Of a stretch of 64,000 nucleotides of DNA, positions 13,995 through 26,738 are shown piece by piece (the first letter of the stretch is position 1; every line of letters begins with the position of its first letter). The position numbers were made by a program, and so were the translations under genes. The notes under the pieces are model-generated. The model was not told the DNA's origin. It worked only from the letters and a program-made list of their open reading frames with translations, and searched no databases. Origin of the DNA: Trogon surrucura (lineage: Eukaryota; Chordata; Aves; Trogoniformes; Trogonidae); the NCBI GenBank assembly GCA_020746105.1, contig CM036622.1, forward strand, positions 11,518,487 to 11,582,486. The letters are read 5' to 3'.

Positions 13995-14144
13995 CATCGA
14001 TATGAAGGGGAGAATTTGCAGGCACTTTTATGGGCTCAGGCTTTGACATCTTTACAGAAATCAGTGAGGGGTTGTCTTGCTGAAACATTTCATTAATCTG
14101 CTGCCTCAGCATTTCTAGGTTTCGCACCAACCTTTCACTAAACA
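13995..14144 (-). CDS. Candidate internal coding exon (second of a phase-matched set)
   Basis: The minus strand shows an acceptor ending CTGCTTCTCTAG and then 150 nt of open frame. A GTGTGA donor follows at the left end; a GTGAGA donor two bases further on is an alternative. The exon starts in phase 1 and, with the first donor, ends in phase 1. The 50 residues include FSERLVRNLEMLRQQINEMF, then QQDNPSLISV and KPEPIKVPANSPLHID. The first half looks like an amphipathic helix and the second a proline-rich linker. Joined to the exon at 45233-45299 the frame stays open and the junction codon is GTG (valine). Codon choice looks like real coding DNA. If neither donor is used, a stop follows four codons later, so it could instead be a terminal exon. 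I do not recognise the protein. Confidence 0.42.
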
Positions 14145-17100
14145 CTAGAGAAGCAGATTGTCCAGAAATCAAATGTGACCTTATTCACGTAAGTATGCTT
14201 CAGGAGCTGGTCATTACAAACATTAATTCTATGTATATCCACCAGACATTTAAAATCATACCCAAGAATGATTAATCACCCAGAGAATATCCAGCTCCTA
14301 AATTATAACTCAACATCCCTATATAAAACAATCTAAAATGTCAGCACCTCGGTCTTTATGATATCGCACCGTTCCAATAATTCTGTTTTACAAGTAAATT
14401 CCTATTATACATTAATAAGTGCTGTTGGTGGCTAAACTTCATGCCTTTGAGTAATGACCAGGTTGAAGGCAATTAGGCCGGCCAGGTGCAGCTGGGTTAG
14501 GCACTAATAAAAAGTTTTTAAATTTTACTATTTCCGCTTGGATTTTGGGGATGCATTCCAATCTGCCCAAATTAGGGAGGAAATTGTTTCCATGTTTTCA
14601 GCTGTTCCACGGTCTGACTATTACTGACCGATAACCTGCACTGATTTTTTTTTTTTCTTTTTCTTACGCACACACTCTCTCCCAGGACCCAATGTCTTTA
14701 CTTTTTAACTTGTCAAGGCAGTACAGTAGAAAAACTAAGAAACTATTATATAAGTCTGCAGAAAGAGTTTTCAGATCAGTCACAGGGTTACCTGAGCATG
14801 AGTGAAACTTGTCTGAAAACAGAAAATCTGCGTTGTTTTTCAAAGTCTTTATGTAAGTGCAGAATAAGAACTGAAATGCAACCACATCATCCTCCCTCCC
14901 TCTGCTCCTCTTTAAGTCCAGACTGTTGCAAACGTGTGTTCCCTAACATGCTAATATTTTTTAAATACTTGAAAATATTTTTTTTTAAAAATCAAGCTGA
15001 CCTAACACCATTTATATTAATTTTTAAAGCCGTGTTTTTATTAAAGTGTACGTATAATGTGCAAAGTGCTGCCAAAGCCTGTGGTTTAGGCCATGAAAGA
15101 GAGGCTTTCGGAAGTGACACCACTGCAATCAGCCCGCAGAAGTCTTCTGCGTGGGTCCACACGCACGCTTACACACACCTTCCTGCCCTCTTGCCCTCGT
15201 GCACATTTCCACATGTGAATCTTACTCCAACACAGCCTGAAGCTGAGGACAGAGAGCATCACACAGTCCGTGGCCAGAGGCATCAGGAAATCTCCAACAC
15301 TTCTCCTTAGCAGAATTTTCTCAGAAGACAAAGCTATCACCAGGGACATGAGGAGCTATCCTGCTCCCCACAGATGAGTCCTAAGGCCTTGTATGAGCTT
15401 CTCCACTGCATTACAAAGGCATTCTCTCATGAGAGGCTTTACTTCTGGAAGAACAGAAAATAGAGAGATGGATTCTTTTTAGGTGCTCACACCAATATTT
15501 GTTAATTTTCATTTTCTACCAGTAAATCATACAGAGATGCCACTTTGGCTCAGGAAGGCCTTGAGCCACAATTTGCAGATGACTGGCAGAATATTGCCAG
15601 CAGGATCAGCACAGGCTTCCCCCATTACTATTACCCAGAAAGGCTTCGTCAGTGAAGCTGGTGCCAAAATGCTGTTTAAGAGAGACCTTCAGTGACGGAC
15701 TACAGCTGCAACTGCAGGAAAGTTCACAGCAGCGCAGCCACACCAAGAACACATCGCACCAACAAGTGGGTCACTGTAGAGACACTTTTCTTCTCCTTTC
15801 CAGTGCCCCAAGTTCAGCCTAACAGGCTCTTCAATAAACAGATTTGTATTCTGAACTCTTTTTCTAAGCCTCAGTCAGCAATTTAACCTAGAAAAATCTA
15901 TGAAGGGCCAACAGCGTTGACAGGAAGGTTTCCCTGCAATGGACAGGACTGAGCCACAACTAAACTGCAACCTTTGCTCATTCTGTAGGTTTTGCATAGA
16001 TTTGTGCCTAGAGAGGGAAAAAAAAAAAATCATCATGGATTTTATAATTATATTTTTGTTCTGGTTTCAATGTGCCAATTAAAAAAATCCACGACTAATT
16101 CCTCTGACTGTATAATCTGAAATTAAACATGGCATACATTTACTTTTTTGAAGGCATGACTTTGCAGGCAAAATGAAGCAGTAGGTGCACCGGGTAGATA
16201 TGGACACACAGGGAGCTCCAAGAATATTACCTGCCTTGCTCTCCCACAAGCAAGCAGTGCCCTGAGGAGGGCAGCATGAAGGCACCGGGTACTGAAGTGT
16301 GCAGAAAACTGTTCTGAATCACACGCTTCCAAGGGATTAGTGAAGTACCACACACACACAAACACCATCATAAAATGTAGGTAGAAAGACAGGAGATATT
16401 AAACCAAATCTCGATAAAAAATGCCAAAGCCCTTGCCTTCATGAGCGTCAACAGGAACAGAATCTTAGTATCTGTAGTATCTCTGAATTTCTTCACTCTA
16501 AAGCAGGGACAGTCTAATTTTAAATGTGTTTAACTGAATCAAGAGGTTCAAGAAACATTTTAAACAAGTAGAATAGGAACAATTATCAAAATCTGAAAAA
16601 ACATATCTATTTGTAAATAGGATCCAATTTTAAAACAATTACACTAGCTTTCAGGTTAAGGCACTTTGATAATACAAGTGATAATGCACGTGATCCTCAA
16701 AACTGCACATTTTAAAACTCAATTGCTTAGTCAGACCTGGTCGGTAAATTTCACGAAAATAAATCAAGTTTAAGATAATTTTTAAAAATAAAAGGTCTCA
16801 GTTTCCAGGGAGTTTTCTCAATTACTGAACTAAATCTCCAGCTCAGTCATGTTGTCGCAAACACTGTAGGAAGCAATATGGTTTCCAGTGGTTATAATGC
16901 TTAGAAAAATCAAGATGAGAGACAAACACACCACACATTTGCTCTGTACAGAAAACTGGAGGTAACATTTCTGAGGCTTATAACATGGCACTGTCATAAA
17001 CGCTCAGTCTGTCTTTTCCTACTGGTCCTATTTTTGTCAGTGATCTCAGGATGATATTTTGAGGTGATAAACAAGACCGGACCGTAAATAGAGGGGGTTT

Positions 17101-17280
17101 TAATTACAAATGATTTTTGGAAGCTCCACAAAAATTTGCAATCTAGAAGCGTGGGGTCCAGTATCAGCACTGAAACAGATCTGCAACTTGAAGACTGTGA
17201 AAGTAGATAAGGAGCAGAGCAGATCTCAGCATTTTAAAAGTTAACTACGAAGCTGGTAGCAAAAGGAAGAGGCTGGAGGA
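14145..17280. other. Non-coding stretch
   Basis: AT-rich sequence with T and A runs near 14646 and 16020. The 170-codon plus-strand frame at 14798-15310 has no splice-site or family support. Nothing else is recognised. Confidence 0.5.
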
Positions 17281-17550
17281 GCGGGAGCAGCGCCGGGCAA
17301 TCCGCTGCCTTGCAGTGCCCTCTGGTGCTGCTCGCACCGAAGTGGAACATCTCGGTGCTCTCACCGAGGGCAGCCCCAGCTCCCGGTGCTCCCGACCGGG
17401 GAACTGAACGCCGGTGTCAGAAGAAACCCCTCGTCGAAAAATTCTGCAGGCTCCGGCTCGTCACACGTGTACGGATTTCATGTAAAGAGCGTAACTGTGG
17501 GAAAAGCACTGAATCGCACAAGGAGTCACTCGGACAAAATCCCACGAGGA
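17281..17550. promoter_or_regulatory. Small CpG-rich patch with a CTCF-like site
   Basis: A short GC- and CpG-rich block stands out from AT-rich flanks. At 17315-17328 the minus strand reads GCACCAGAGGGCAC, which matches the CTCF core consensus CCASYAGRKGGCRS at 13 of 14 positions. A 177-codon plus-strand frame begins at 17310 but has a composition typical of chance translation. The patch could be a small enhancer or insulator, or an old, partly decayed CpG island. Confidence 0.35.
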
Positions 17551-18384
17551 AACATAAACCTACAACACAACTGTTCCCTGAAAAAGGAGCCTCTAGCAAA
17601 TTATCCCAGAATATAAAAATATACAACAAGGGAAGGTCAGAATTGTACTCCCACCTGTTCACAAAACTCCAGGTCACATATTTCTTAGAGTTTTTGGAAG
17701 CTATGCAGAATACAAACCCCTTCTTCCCAGCTAAAAGATCGATGAACACCCATAACCTTAACGACAGACATTTAGGAATGTTTTATTTCAACACTAGTCA
17801 TGCTGTGATTTTTTATTTTTTTTTAAAGAATAAAATTAAATGAGCAATACAGACAGATGGATGCTTTCAACAGGACACTCTTAAAACGACAAGAGATGCT
17901 TTCGAAACACAAAGGGGACAATAAGAAATTGCACTTAGCTCCAAATTAAAAACATCATGATAGCTCCTTCTCCTGAACACCCTTCAGGGACTATCTCAGT
18001 TTGGTTTTCTGTGCCTTTTCTACTCCACAGACACACCACAACTTGAGGTAAAAATCCAGACATGGCTCAGCAGCCCCAGGTGCCCATTTCCCCAGTGGAA
18101 GCCCCTCCAGTTCCCCAGGAGGGTGGCACCAGTTCAGTGCCGCTGGAGGCGAGGCTGCCTACACTGGGAGCTGAGCACCTCCACAGGGAAACAGAGGAGC
18201 CACTCACTGGTGCTTCAGTCCTTAAAGTCAAGGGCAATGCTGTTGTTAGCATAAGGATGCCGAGCTGTACAGTCCCCAGATCCTGCAGGAGAGATGAAGC
18301 CAGACCAAGTGCTTGTGACAACACAATAAAAGATTTGGCTCAGGCTATTGGGAATCTACTTCACCTGCCTCAACAAAAAGGAAG
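17551..18384. other. Non-coding stretch upstream of a CR1
   Basis: Contains a plus-strand frame from 18062 that starts in a proline-rich, moderately GC-rich 250-bp block and runs into the CR1 copy. No known family is recognised. Confidence 0.45.
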
Positions 18385-18888
18385 TGTCAGGAAACTTTTG
18401 GGCCTCCACTACAAGAAAGACATTTTTGGTGTTGGAATGTGTCCAGAGAAGGGCAACAAAGCTGGTGAAGGGTTTGGAGAGCAAGTCTTATGAGGGGCAG
18501 CTGAGAGAACTGAGGTTGTTCAACCTGGAGAAAAGGAGGTTGAGGGGAGACCTTATCGCTCTCTACAACTACCTGAAAAGAGAGTGTAGCGAGGTGGGGG
18601 CTGGTCTCTTCTCCCAAGTAACAAGCAATAGAACAAGAGGAAATGACCTCAAGTTGCTCCAGGAGAGGTTTATACTGGGTATCCGAAAAAAATTCTTCAC
18701 CAGAAAGGTTGCCAAGCATTGGAACAGCTGCCCAAGCAAGTGGTTGGCTCACCATCCCTGGAGGTATTTAGAAGACATGCAGATGTCAGGCTTAGGGACA
18801 CCATTTAGTGGTGCACCTGACAGTGCTAGGTTAAATGGCTGGACTTCATTATCTTAAAAGGTTTTTGCCAACCTAACTGGTTCTGTGA
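18385..18888 (+). mobile_element. CR1 LINE, 5'-truncated 3' portion
   Basis: About 500 bp of plus-strand CR1, ending in the CTTAAAAGGTTTTTGCCAAC variant of the 3' block. A frame covering most of it is open (plus strand, 18348-18857) and shows the usual C-terminal motifs, including [14 protein letters not shown]-like, [14 protein letters not shown] and [14 protein letters not shown] segments. The reverse-transcriptase core is missing because of 5' truncation. The octamer tail is degraded. Confidence 0.87.
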
Positions 18889-21800
18889 ACGCTCAAAGCA
18901 GCCATTTAAAAAAAAAAAACAAGAAGAACCAAAAACCCTCACAACTTTCTTCTCAAGTTCCCTGCAGCTACATGAGAAGGTCACGTTTTTTTCAACATTA
19001 AATGAAGTTTTGCCACTAGCACTGGAGCAGAGATGTTAGCCACTAATCATTAATTATTGTTACAAATTACTTCAGAAGGTTAAAATTACTGCATCAAACA
19101 AGCATTTAAATGAAAGGAACAGTATTTCTAGATTCTCAAATCACAAGTTACACGCACTTGAAGCTGCAAGCAGCGGCAGGCACAGTTACTTATGGCTTCA
19201 GGAACAACCAAGCTGCTCAACCTAAATTTAAACTACTAAGTTATCTCTTAATATTAGTTCTCTTCCTATGCTGAACAAAACCGCACTTCGTTTCCTAAGC
19301 TGTGTGCATTTTACTTTTATCTAGTGAAACATGAAACATGTCTTTCAATTACTGCCACAAGTACTTCCACTTCAGTGAAAGATGTTCCAGTATTTTCAAA
19401 CAATGTTTCTTCCTTCTACAATAATTCTTCCCAAATTGTATTATTTCAGTGTTTCTTCAGAGTTCCAGACAGTAAAAACATGACAGAATCTTTGTAAAAC
19501 AGACAATAAAACTGCTAGTAATGTCAGATGAATTGTAGTCACTATTTGGATTTTATAACTGTGAACTTTCAGGCAGTTCAATATAGAAGGGGAAGAAAAA
19601 GAAAAATAAAAAAAAAGATCATTATTGAATTGTAAAAAATGCTGTTAACTTTGGTAGCTTGCTGAAAAGAAAAAAAAAGTATAACACAGGACTACACCAT
19701 CTATGTGACAGAGCACACACATTTTAACACATCAGGCACTAAAATGCATGGGTTTAAGATACCACTTTGTAGAACTGCGCAAGAAGTTCCGCTCCTGAGC
19801 AATAAGGCACAACATCCATCTAACTGGTAGGGGCCACCAGCGCAGGCTGAGCAGAGAAATAGCCTGGAGAGGAAGGCAATGATCAGAGAGATAGTCATAT
19901 TTCACCAAAATACATTTTCCTAAAAAATGCAGGAAGACATTTTTCTGCATCTCCCCCAAAGAGTAATAAATGTGGGAAAGCAGCCCTGGACAATAATTTC
20001 TTTTCTCCTCTCCCATAAACCTGAGGCTATGAGCTACACATGAAGACAGTACAACATTGCACAAAAAGAATAATCATTCTCAAAACTAGGAGTTGCAAGC
20101 AGTGTCCTTAAATTTCAAAGTGAATAAAACAAATGCTATGATAACCACAACTATTAAGGTAAAAAATTTATTGGAATAAATCTCAGTGACTAACTACAGC
20201 TTGGAATATAAAAGCTGAGGACTGACAGACCATCCTCCATTGCTCCTCAAGAGGATGGCCATCAGAAATACTGGTAAGCACTTCGACTTTCAGCACTATG
20301 TGTTCTTTGGTATCAGCATATTCCTATCCCACCTTTAACTCAAAGGAGTTATTGTTAAGCTATTTGGGGAAGAGTTTCACTTTTTTCCCTCTTTTTCTTC
20401 TCTTTAAGAAAGTAAAAACTTGGAAGCAGTCTTCTCAAATTTATAAACAGAATAATTAAAAAAACAAACAAAAGAAAATAAAACAACAAACCACACCCAC
20501 ATCTCAAAAAACCCAAACTAAATCCACTTTCTCAGCCTTAATGTTATGTACATCTGCCTGCAACTCTGTAACATTGCTAAGAAGAGAATTAAGTGCAATG
20601 GACCAAGAGCAAAAATAAAGCCAGTGTTCTGTTTAATTTAAAATAATTTATTTCAAAAAAAAAAAACCAAACACATTGCCTCTATCACTGACTCCTAACA
20701 CCTTACGTCCACTGGGCGACTGTGGGAGCTGGCCAGGTGCCACCAGAGTTCCATGTGCCATCAGAGGTGGGACTGCAAGGAATGGGGACGTGAGCAAGCA
20801 GACAGTGACCTTGCCCAGCTCGGGTAGCGAGAGTCAGGAATCGCGGAAGCATCAGCCTCAGCCCTGCCCGAGAAGGTCCCAAGAGTGCCCGGAGAACTTG
20901 CTGCACAGAAGTCATTTCTTCCATGGCACTGGCAGTTTTGATACCAAAGAAGGACGGACTAAAGCTCCTACATCATCTCACAATATTATTTACTTCCTGA
21001 TTCTGTTAGATTTCGAAACTGCACTAATTCTCAGAATACAGATGTGCAGTATTTCGACTCCTAAATCAGCTGCATGTTGCAGGGTTATTTCCCTCCACCC
21101 CTCCAAAACAGAAAAGTTTTGCCTCTGGAAAATAAAGCTGTTCAAAGCCTAACTGGAAGTATAAAGAAAGCACTTTCAGGTACAGACATGGTGCCATTTT
21201 ATCGAAGACACTTTTGCTACGCTGTTTAGGAGGCAAATGGAAAGCTATTCTCACACATTGCCCTGAAGAGCAAACACACGGGTTGAGGAGACAGAGCACT
21301 GATTCTTCACCCGCTTTTAAACACCTTAACTACCTGCACAGCTTCTCCTCCCGGGACAGGGCACATCCTCCAAAATCACCTGCCTGACCCTTCATGTCCA
21401 AACTATAGAAGCGGGGCTGTGTGTGCTCTACAGCCTCGAAACTAAGTCACACCCTGAGACGAACCTGGAATCAACCACCACCAGACTGCACTTCAAGCTG
21501 GTGAAAAAGGAAAGGTTTTTCACGATAGTTTTTCTTTCTAGTTGCAAGTGTACATTCAGGAGTTGCATCTACTTGTTATTATAATAGGCCCATTACTGGT
21601 TTGTACGTATCTGCCAGACGCAGTGCTGGTGAGCATCCGCTTTGACACTACTTAGGGGCAAAATGACAGAAAAAAACATCCCAAGGATGTCATAGAGAGC
21701 AGGGGGAGAAGGGGGAAAGGGGTTCAGAGATTGTGTGACAATTCAAATGAGCTTATATATTTCAAAATATCAGGAGCCTTTCCCAATATTTCACCAAACA

Positions 21801-22633
21801 GTAGCAACTACTCACATTTTGATAGTAGGCAGAACTAAGGAAAAAAATGAAAGAGAAAACTCACCACGTTTTAACTCTCATAGCCTTTCTTTTACTTTGC
21901 TGCTGAGTTAACACGAACAGTGTCTGTCCACAGGGTTATTAATTTTTTTTAAAGAGAACCATAAATCCCGCAAACAGAAAGTTTGACAGAAAGTAGAAAA
22001 AATTTTAAATCCTCAAATGACAAATTTGTGAAACAGAAAAAAACCTTCATACAAATCCCTTACCAAAACATCTGCTGATCTTCTGTGGCAAAGTTATTTG
22101 GGTTAGGTTGTGGGTTTTTTTTTTGTTTTAAAGAATGCATGTGTGTTTTTTAAGGATTAACAACATTTAACAGTGATACAGAGATTAGTCCTACTATTCA
22201 TCATAAAATTCCATTAGGGATGGTGTTTGGAAGTTTCTTCTAAAAACTAGCCAAGCCATTTCACAGGTCTTTAGTACGCGTAACATCTGTTAGTAGAAAT
22301 AAGTTAAAGAGACATTCATCCTAGTTTAGTTGAACAATAAATAATCTTTAAGTATTTTCAGAAAGCTGTGAGTACAAGTCTGTCTGGGGCTACAGAAGAG
22401 ACTTATGTCAGTGTAAAAAACATTTACTTCCCATGACAGGTCAAGGAGAAAGTTTTTGACTACCTGCTTAATTTTCAGCTACAGTAAGAGGACACGGCTG
22501 CTCTTAACTCCACATTTATAAACATGAACGGATTTTAAAACTATGCCTTCTTGGTCTCTAATGCTGTGCATTAAACACTGCAAAGCATTCATCTTCATCA
22601 CTAATACAAAGTAAGGAAATAGAAGTAGACAGA
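18889..22633. other. Non-coding stretch
   Basis: AT-rich with A-rich runs near 18908, 20460 and 20655. A GC-richer block at about 20700-20930 is open on both strands but has no recognised identity. Confidence 0.5.
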
Positions 22634-22690
22634 GGGGTTGGGACTAGATGATCTTTATGGTCCCTTCCAACCCAAAGCATCCTATGATTC
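22634..22690 (+). mobile_element. CR1 LINE, short 3'-tail fragment
   Basis: About 57 bp keep the final CR1 block on the plus strand: GGGGTTGGGACTAGATGATC, then GGTCCCTTCCAACCC and a CCTATGATTCATG tail. It is too short to assign to a subfamily. Confidence 0.8.
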
Positions 22691-23970
22691 ATGTTAGAGA
22701 GAAAGCAGCGAGCAGAGACAGAAGTGCACGGGCCCCAGAGTGACTGCCAGTTCCCTGTCAAACCAGGATGCCAACCTGCATCGGGTTTTAAACCTGAAGT
22801 TAAGCGGCAGAGTGACCATCCGTGACCCAACTTGAGAGCCTTCCCTGTCATATCAACACACACGGATATCACAAGGAGATGGTGTGGTAGAAACTGCTGG
22901 AAGCTATGGAAACATTCTTTTCTAACACGGTGTTTGGAGACATGGAATGAATCAAACTGCAGCAGCATCCCAAGCTATTTTTTAATGTCCGCTCGTGAAA
23001 TCTATTTTCAACTAGTCAAAGAACATAAAAAAAAGTTTCGGAAAATTCGAAAGAAAAAGTTTAAAGAAGGGTAACACATGTAATTAACATATTAACCTGA
23101 CACTGACAGTGACTAAAGCGGTATTCTATATGTAAAGATATAAAGGAAAAGAATAATTAACACCAATCACTATAGACTTACTGAAAGAAGATCAAGCCCA
23201 ACTGCTTAATAGTTTTCTCGCTTCTTTGATGAAATGAAATTTCATTTTGATAAAGTCGGTAGCTTTTCAGTCACAACTAAATTAAATTCCACAGTAGGTT
23301 CTGTTGATACCTAGGGATGCGCAAGGGTCGAGGAAGGGAGGACAAAAATAAAACCAGCAACCCCAAAAAAGTATCCTCCAATCACAGCTTTGGCCCTACA
23401 GACTGTAGACTGAAGGAAGCATATCTCCTCCAGCTCTCTGCCTGGGCAAACAAAACTGAAGATCTGGTGGCACAGAGATCGTCTTCAGAAGGACGTACCA
23501 AACATTACAGTAGCCAAAATAAAGTCTTCCTCCACCCACGCAGTGCCAAAGCAGCCCGTGCAAGCCCAGCACCACCAGAATGCAGTTGCCTGTTAGGCAA
23601 GTGCCTGAACACCAGACCAGAGTCTTCCACAGCTACAATTCACATTCCCTCCTCCTCCTCCTCATGGGGTGGGGGCCAGACTGCACTTCTTTTGTACAGG
23701 GAACTCACTACAACAGACTCACCAATTCCCTTCTCGTGCCTGAAGCATGGTGGTTGCTCTCCTTGGCAGAATCCAAAGCAAGGGCGGACAACCTGAGCAA
23801 ATGTTGATTGCTCTGAGTGTTTTCCTTGCCTTGCAATAGCCAGGTCTGGCATTATTGACAAGAAGTAAGGTGTCAAACACCACTTGCTTCTCCCACGCTG
23901 GTAGCAGCCTGCAATTCTTCATTCTCCCTCTCTCTCTCACACACACATCTCCTCCTTCCCCCACAAAAAA
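22691..23970. other. Non-coding stretch between two CR1 copies
   Basis: A 159-codon plus-strand frame (23317-23796) is present without splice-site or family support. The CT/CA microsatellite at 23924-23948 closes the stretch. Confidence 0.45.
23924..23948. repeat. (CT)n(CA)n microsatellite
   Basis: A CT run passes directly into CA repeats, about 20 bp before the start of the 24-kb CR1 copy. Confidence 0.75.
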
Positions 23971-24842
23971 GTTGATCTGCTTGAGGGTAAGGAGGCTCTC
24001 CGGAGGGATCTGGACAGGCTGGATCACTGGGCCAAGGCCAGCATAATGAAATCCACTAAGGCCAAATGCTGGGTCCTGCACTTCGGCCACAACAACCCCC
24101 GGCAGCGCGACAGGCTTGGGGAGGAGTGGCTGGAGAGCTGCCAGGCAGAGAGGGACCTGGGGGTGTTGATGGCCAGCCGGCTGAACGTGAGCCAGCAGCG
24201 TGCCCAGGGGGACAAGAAGGCCAACGGCATCCTGGCCTGGGTCAGGAATGGTGTTGTCAGCAAGAGCAGGGAGGTGATCGTGCCCCAGTACTCGGCTTCG
24301 GGGAGGCCTCACCTCGAGTCCTGTGTCCAGTTTTGGGCCCCTCACTACAAGAGGGACATGGAGGTGCTGCAGAGGGTACAGAGGTGGGCTGCCAAGCTGG
24401 CAAAGGATTTGAAATATACGTTGTATGAGGAACGGCTGAGGGATCTGGGGCTGTTTAGCCCTGAGAAGAGGAGATCGAGGGGAGACCTTATTGTTCTCTA
24501 CAACTACCTGACAGGAGGTTGTAGAGAGGCGGAGGCTGGTCTGTTTTCCCTAGTGGTGAGTGATAGGACCAGGGCAAATGGATTTAAATTGCACGCGGGG
24601 AGGTTCAGGTTAGATATTAGGAAGAATTTCTATGCTGAGAGGCTTGTCAGCTATTGGAACGGGCTGCCCAGAGAGGTGGTTGAGTCACTGTCCCTGGAGG
24701 TGTTTAAGAGATACGTGGATGTTGTGTTGGGGGAATCATTTAGTAGGTTGATAGGGCTGGGACAAAGGCTGGACTCGATGATCTTCTAGGTCTCTTCCAG
24801 CTGATACGATTCTATGATTCTATTCTATAATTCTATTCTACA
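23971..24842 (+). mobile_element. CR1 LINE, 5'-truncated, with open C-terminal frame
   Basis: An 870-bp plus-strand CR1 copy. Its 3' end has the GATTCTATGATTCTATTCT tail array reaching about 24842. A 247-codon frame (24046-24789) covers the C-terminal part of ORF2, downstream of the reverse-transcriptase catalytic motif, and ends at a normal-looking stop. Motifs include [39 protein letters not shown] and RLDIRKNFY. The copy is partnered with the minus-strand copy at 26739-27860, with which it shares a 319-bp perfect tract. Confidence 0.92.
24066..24384 (+). repeat. Perfect 319-bp inverted repeat, left arm
   Basis: I reverse-complemented 27172-27490 and compared it base by base: all 319 positions agree. 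The boundaries are sharp. The first mismatch upstream is at 24065 and the first downstream is at 24385. The tract contains about 12 CpG dinucleotides, all kept in both copies. Confidence 0.93.
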
Positions 24843-26738
24843 ACTGCCCATCATGAAATCTCAATCTTCTCTTTCCCCCTAAAATTTGGGCATGCTAATA
24901 TCTTACCCAGCCCTTTATAAATTTTCCAGTTGAGTTTTAAACCGACAACCCCGCTAACTGAACAAACTGAAGACAGGTTGCCAGTCTGAAAAGATTCTGG
25001 TAACTGAGAAGGCATCACAAGCTGATGAACTTCTGGCAGCATCATTGCTACACTAGTTCTCTAGGCCCTTATTATGCAACTTTATGTTATTAAGCAAATT
25101 ACTACTGATACATTTGCCAAGGATATAAATCCTGAGATACAGAAAGAAATTGCAGAACACTGCCAGTGGAATCAGAATGAAAGAAACAGTAACTGGTACA
25201 CGTGTCAAAAGTCACCTCAAGAGCGCCTGCAACATTAGCAATGTGGTGGAGAGAGGATAGCTGTATGGGAAACATTTGTTTTGCAAAGACTAGAGAATCA
25301 GGGTTGACAGCTACTGGGCTGTGGGAAGGCAGAAAGATCTCAAATTTAATTCACAATAGTCCAAATTCCTAATAAAGCACATTTTTTTAAATATTGAGAA
25401 TAAACCACTGGAAGAGCTTACCAAGTACTAAGATTACCGGATACTAGAAATATTAAGCTCAAGATCAGAGGACACATGACTTCAGAAAAGTTTTAGGACA
25501 AAGAAGTCCTGTAATCAGTGTTATGCAGGAGGCTCAGAGCAGATCAACACAGTGAAGTTTCCTGGTCTGAAAACCAAATTTTGATAGTAGTGTTTTGCTG
25601 GGTTTCTTGAAAGAGCCACTGCACTCAAGGGAAGAACAGACAGCAGGCTAATACTTGGTCTCAAAGCCTAAATGTAAATCATAGTCATATACAGTCACTT
25701 CTATCTGTGCCTCTGAGCCAGGATTATCTAGAGAAGCACATCAAACTAAAACTCCTGCTGAGACTTCCCTTACGCAATAGGAATCCAAAACCAATAAATA
25801 AATAAATAAATGGACTTTGCCATCTTGCAGCAAACCTGGAAGAGCTGAGACTTCCCTTATGTGACAGAAATCCAAAACAAACAAACAAACAAACTTCGTC
25901 ACCTTAAAGCAAACCTGACAGATCAGGGAACGCTGCTGAGCAGCGCAATGTGTACTTGTCTACCAGCTGCAAGATGCAATGTTTTCTCTCCAAGTGAGAC
26001 ATCACCACAACAAAAATAGAAGAACCCACATCACACAGGCGTGAGTGAACCTCTTCCTCCATCACCCCACACAGCAAAACCTTCCCAACCTCACCCTGCT
26101 TCGGGACCCTTCCTGTGTCACTGGTGACACACAAACGACTGCACATGAGAAAAAGCAAGTACTTGACTGGGACTAAAATTCATTGAAAATATTTATCTTT
26201 CCATTTATGCATTCCCCCACAGATTTAATCACTCCACACAGTGATTATACCTCTCTTTCCCTTCCCCAGAAGTCATCTCACTCCAACGAATTTGGTCTTT
26301 TGAGAGAAATTATAGGTCTAGACAGAAGGCACAGATTTTGCTGCCCGACACGCACATGAAGACATTCAAGCCTACTGTTTGCTCAAAACCAGGTAGGTTG
26401 GGTTTGGGTTTTTTTAATATGCTTTAAAGCTTTGCCAATCTACATTATTAAGTGGGGGAAAAAAATTGCTAGCAGCTCAGTTTTGTCACAGCAAAAAACC
26501 CAAACCATTAAAAAAAAGAGAAGTCCACCACAGACGTACCTTTGCCAGTTTAACAGCTGTCACTTGTAACAGTATTTAACAGTGTAGAAGCTGGAGGCAG
26601 AAACCTTGCTGACTTCTGTACCTGGTTACGCACAGGAAAAAAGCCCCAAATCAGCATTTAATCCCTAGCAAAGCTGGAGGTTCAGCTAGCATTTAAACAG
26701 CTAACATTTGTACAGAAGGCCACTCCAAGCCAGAACAC
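24843..26738. other. Spacer between the inverted CR1 copies
   Basis: About 1.9 kb of unique-looking AT-rich DNA. The only structure seen is the tandem duplication at 25757-25918. Confidence 0.55.
25757..25918. repeat. Diverged tandem duplication of about 87 bp with two different microsatellites
   Basis: Two units share GCTGAGACTTCCCTTA, then AATCCAAAAC and GCAAACCTG. They are 25757-25839 and 25844-25918, an offset of 87 bp. The first holds an (AAAT)n run at about 25794-25811 and the second an (AAAC)n run at about 25875-25893, at the same relative position. Confidence 0.8.

Noticed and set aside
24066-24428. Second-frame open reading ([12 protein letters not shown]...) over the CR1 arms, seen identically at 27 kb
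   Set aside because: It is a shadow of the CR1 ORF2 frame and repeats at 27 kb only because the DNA is identical.
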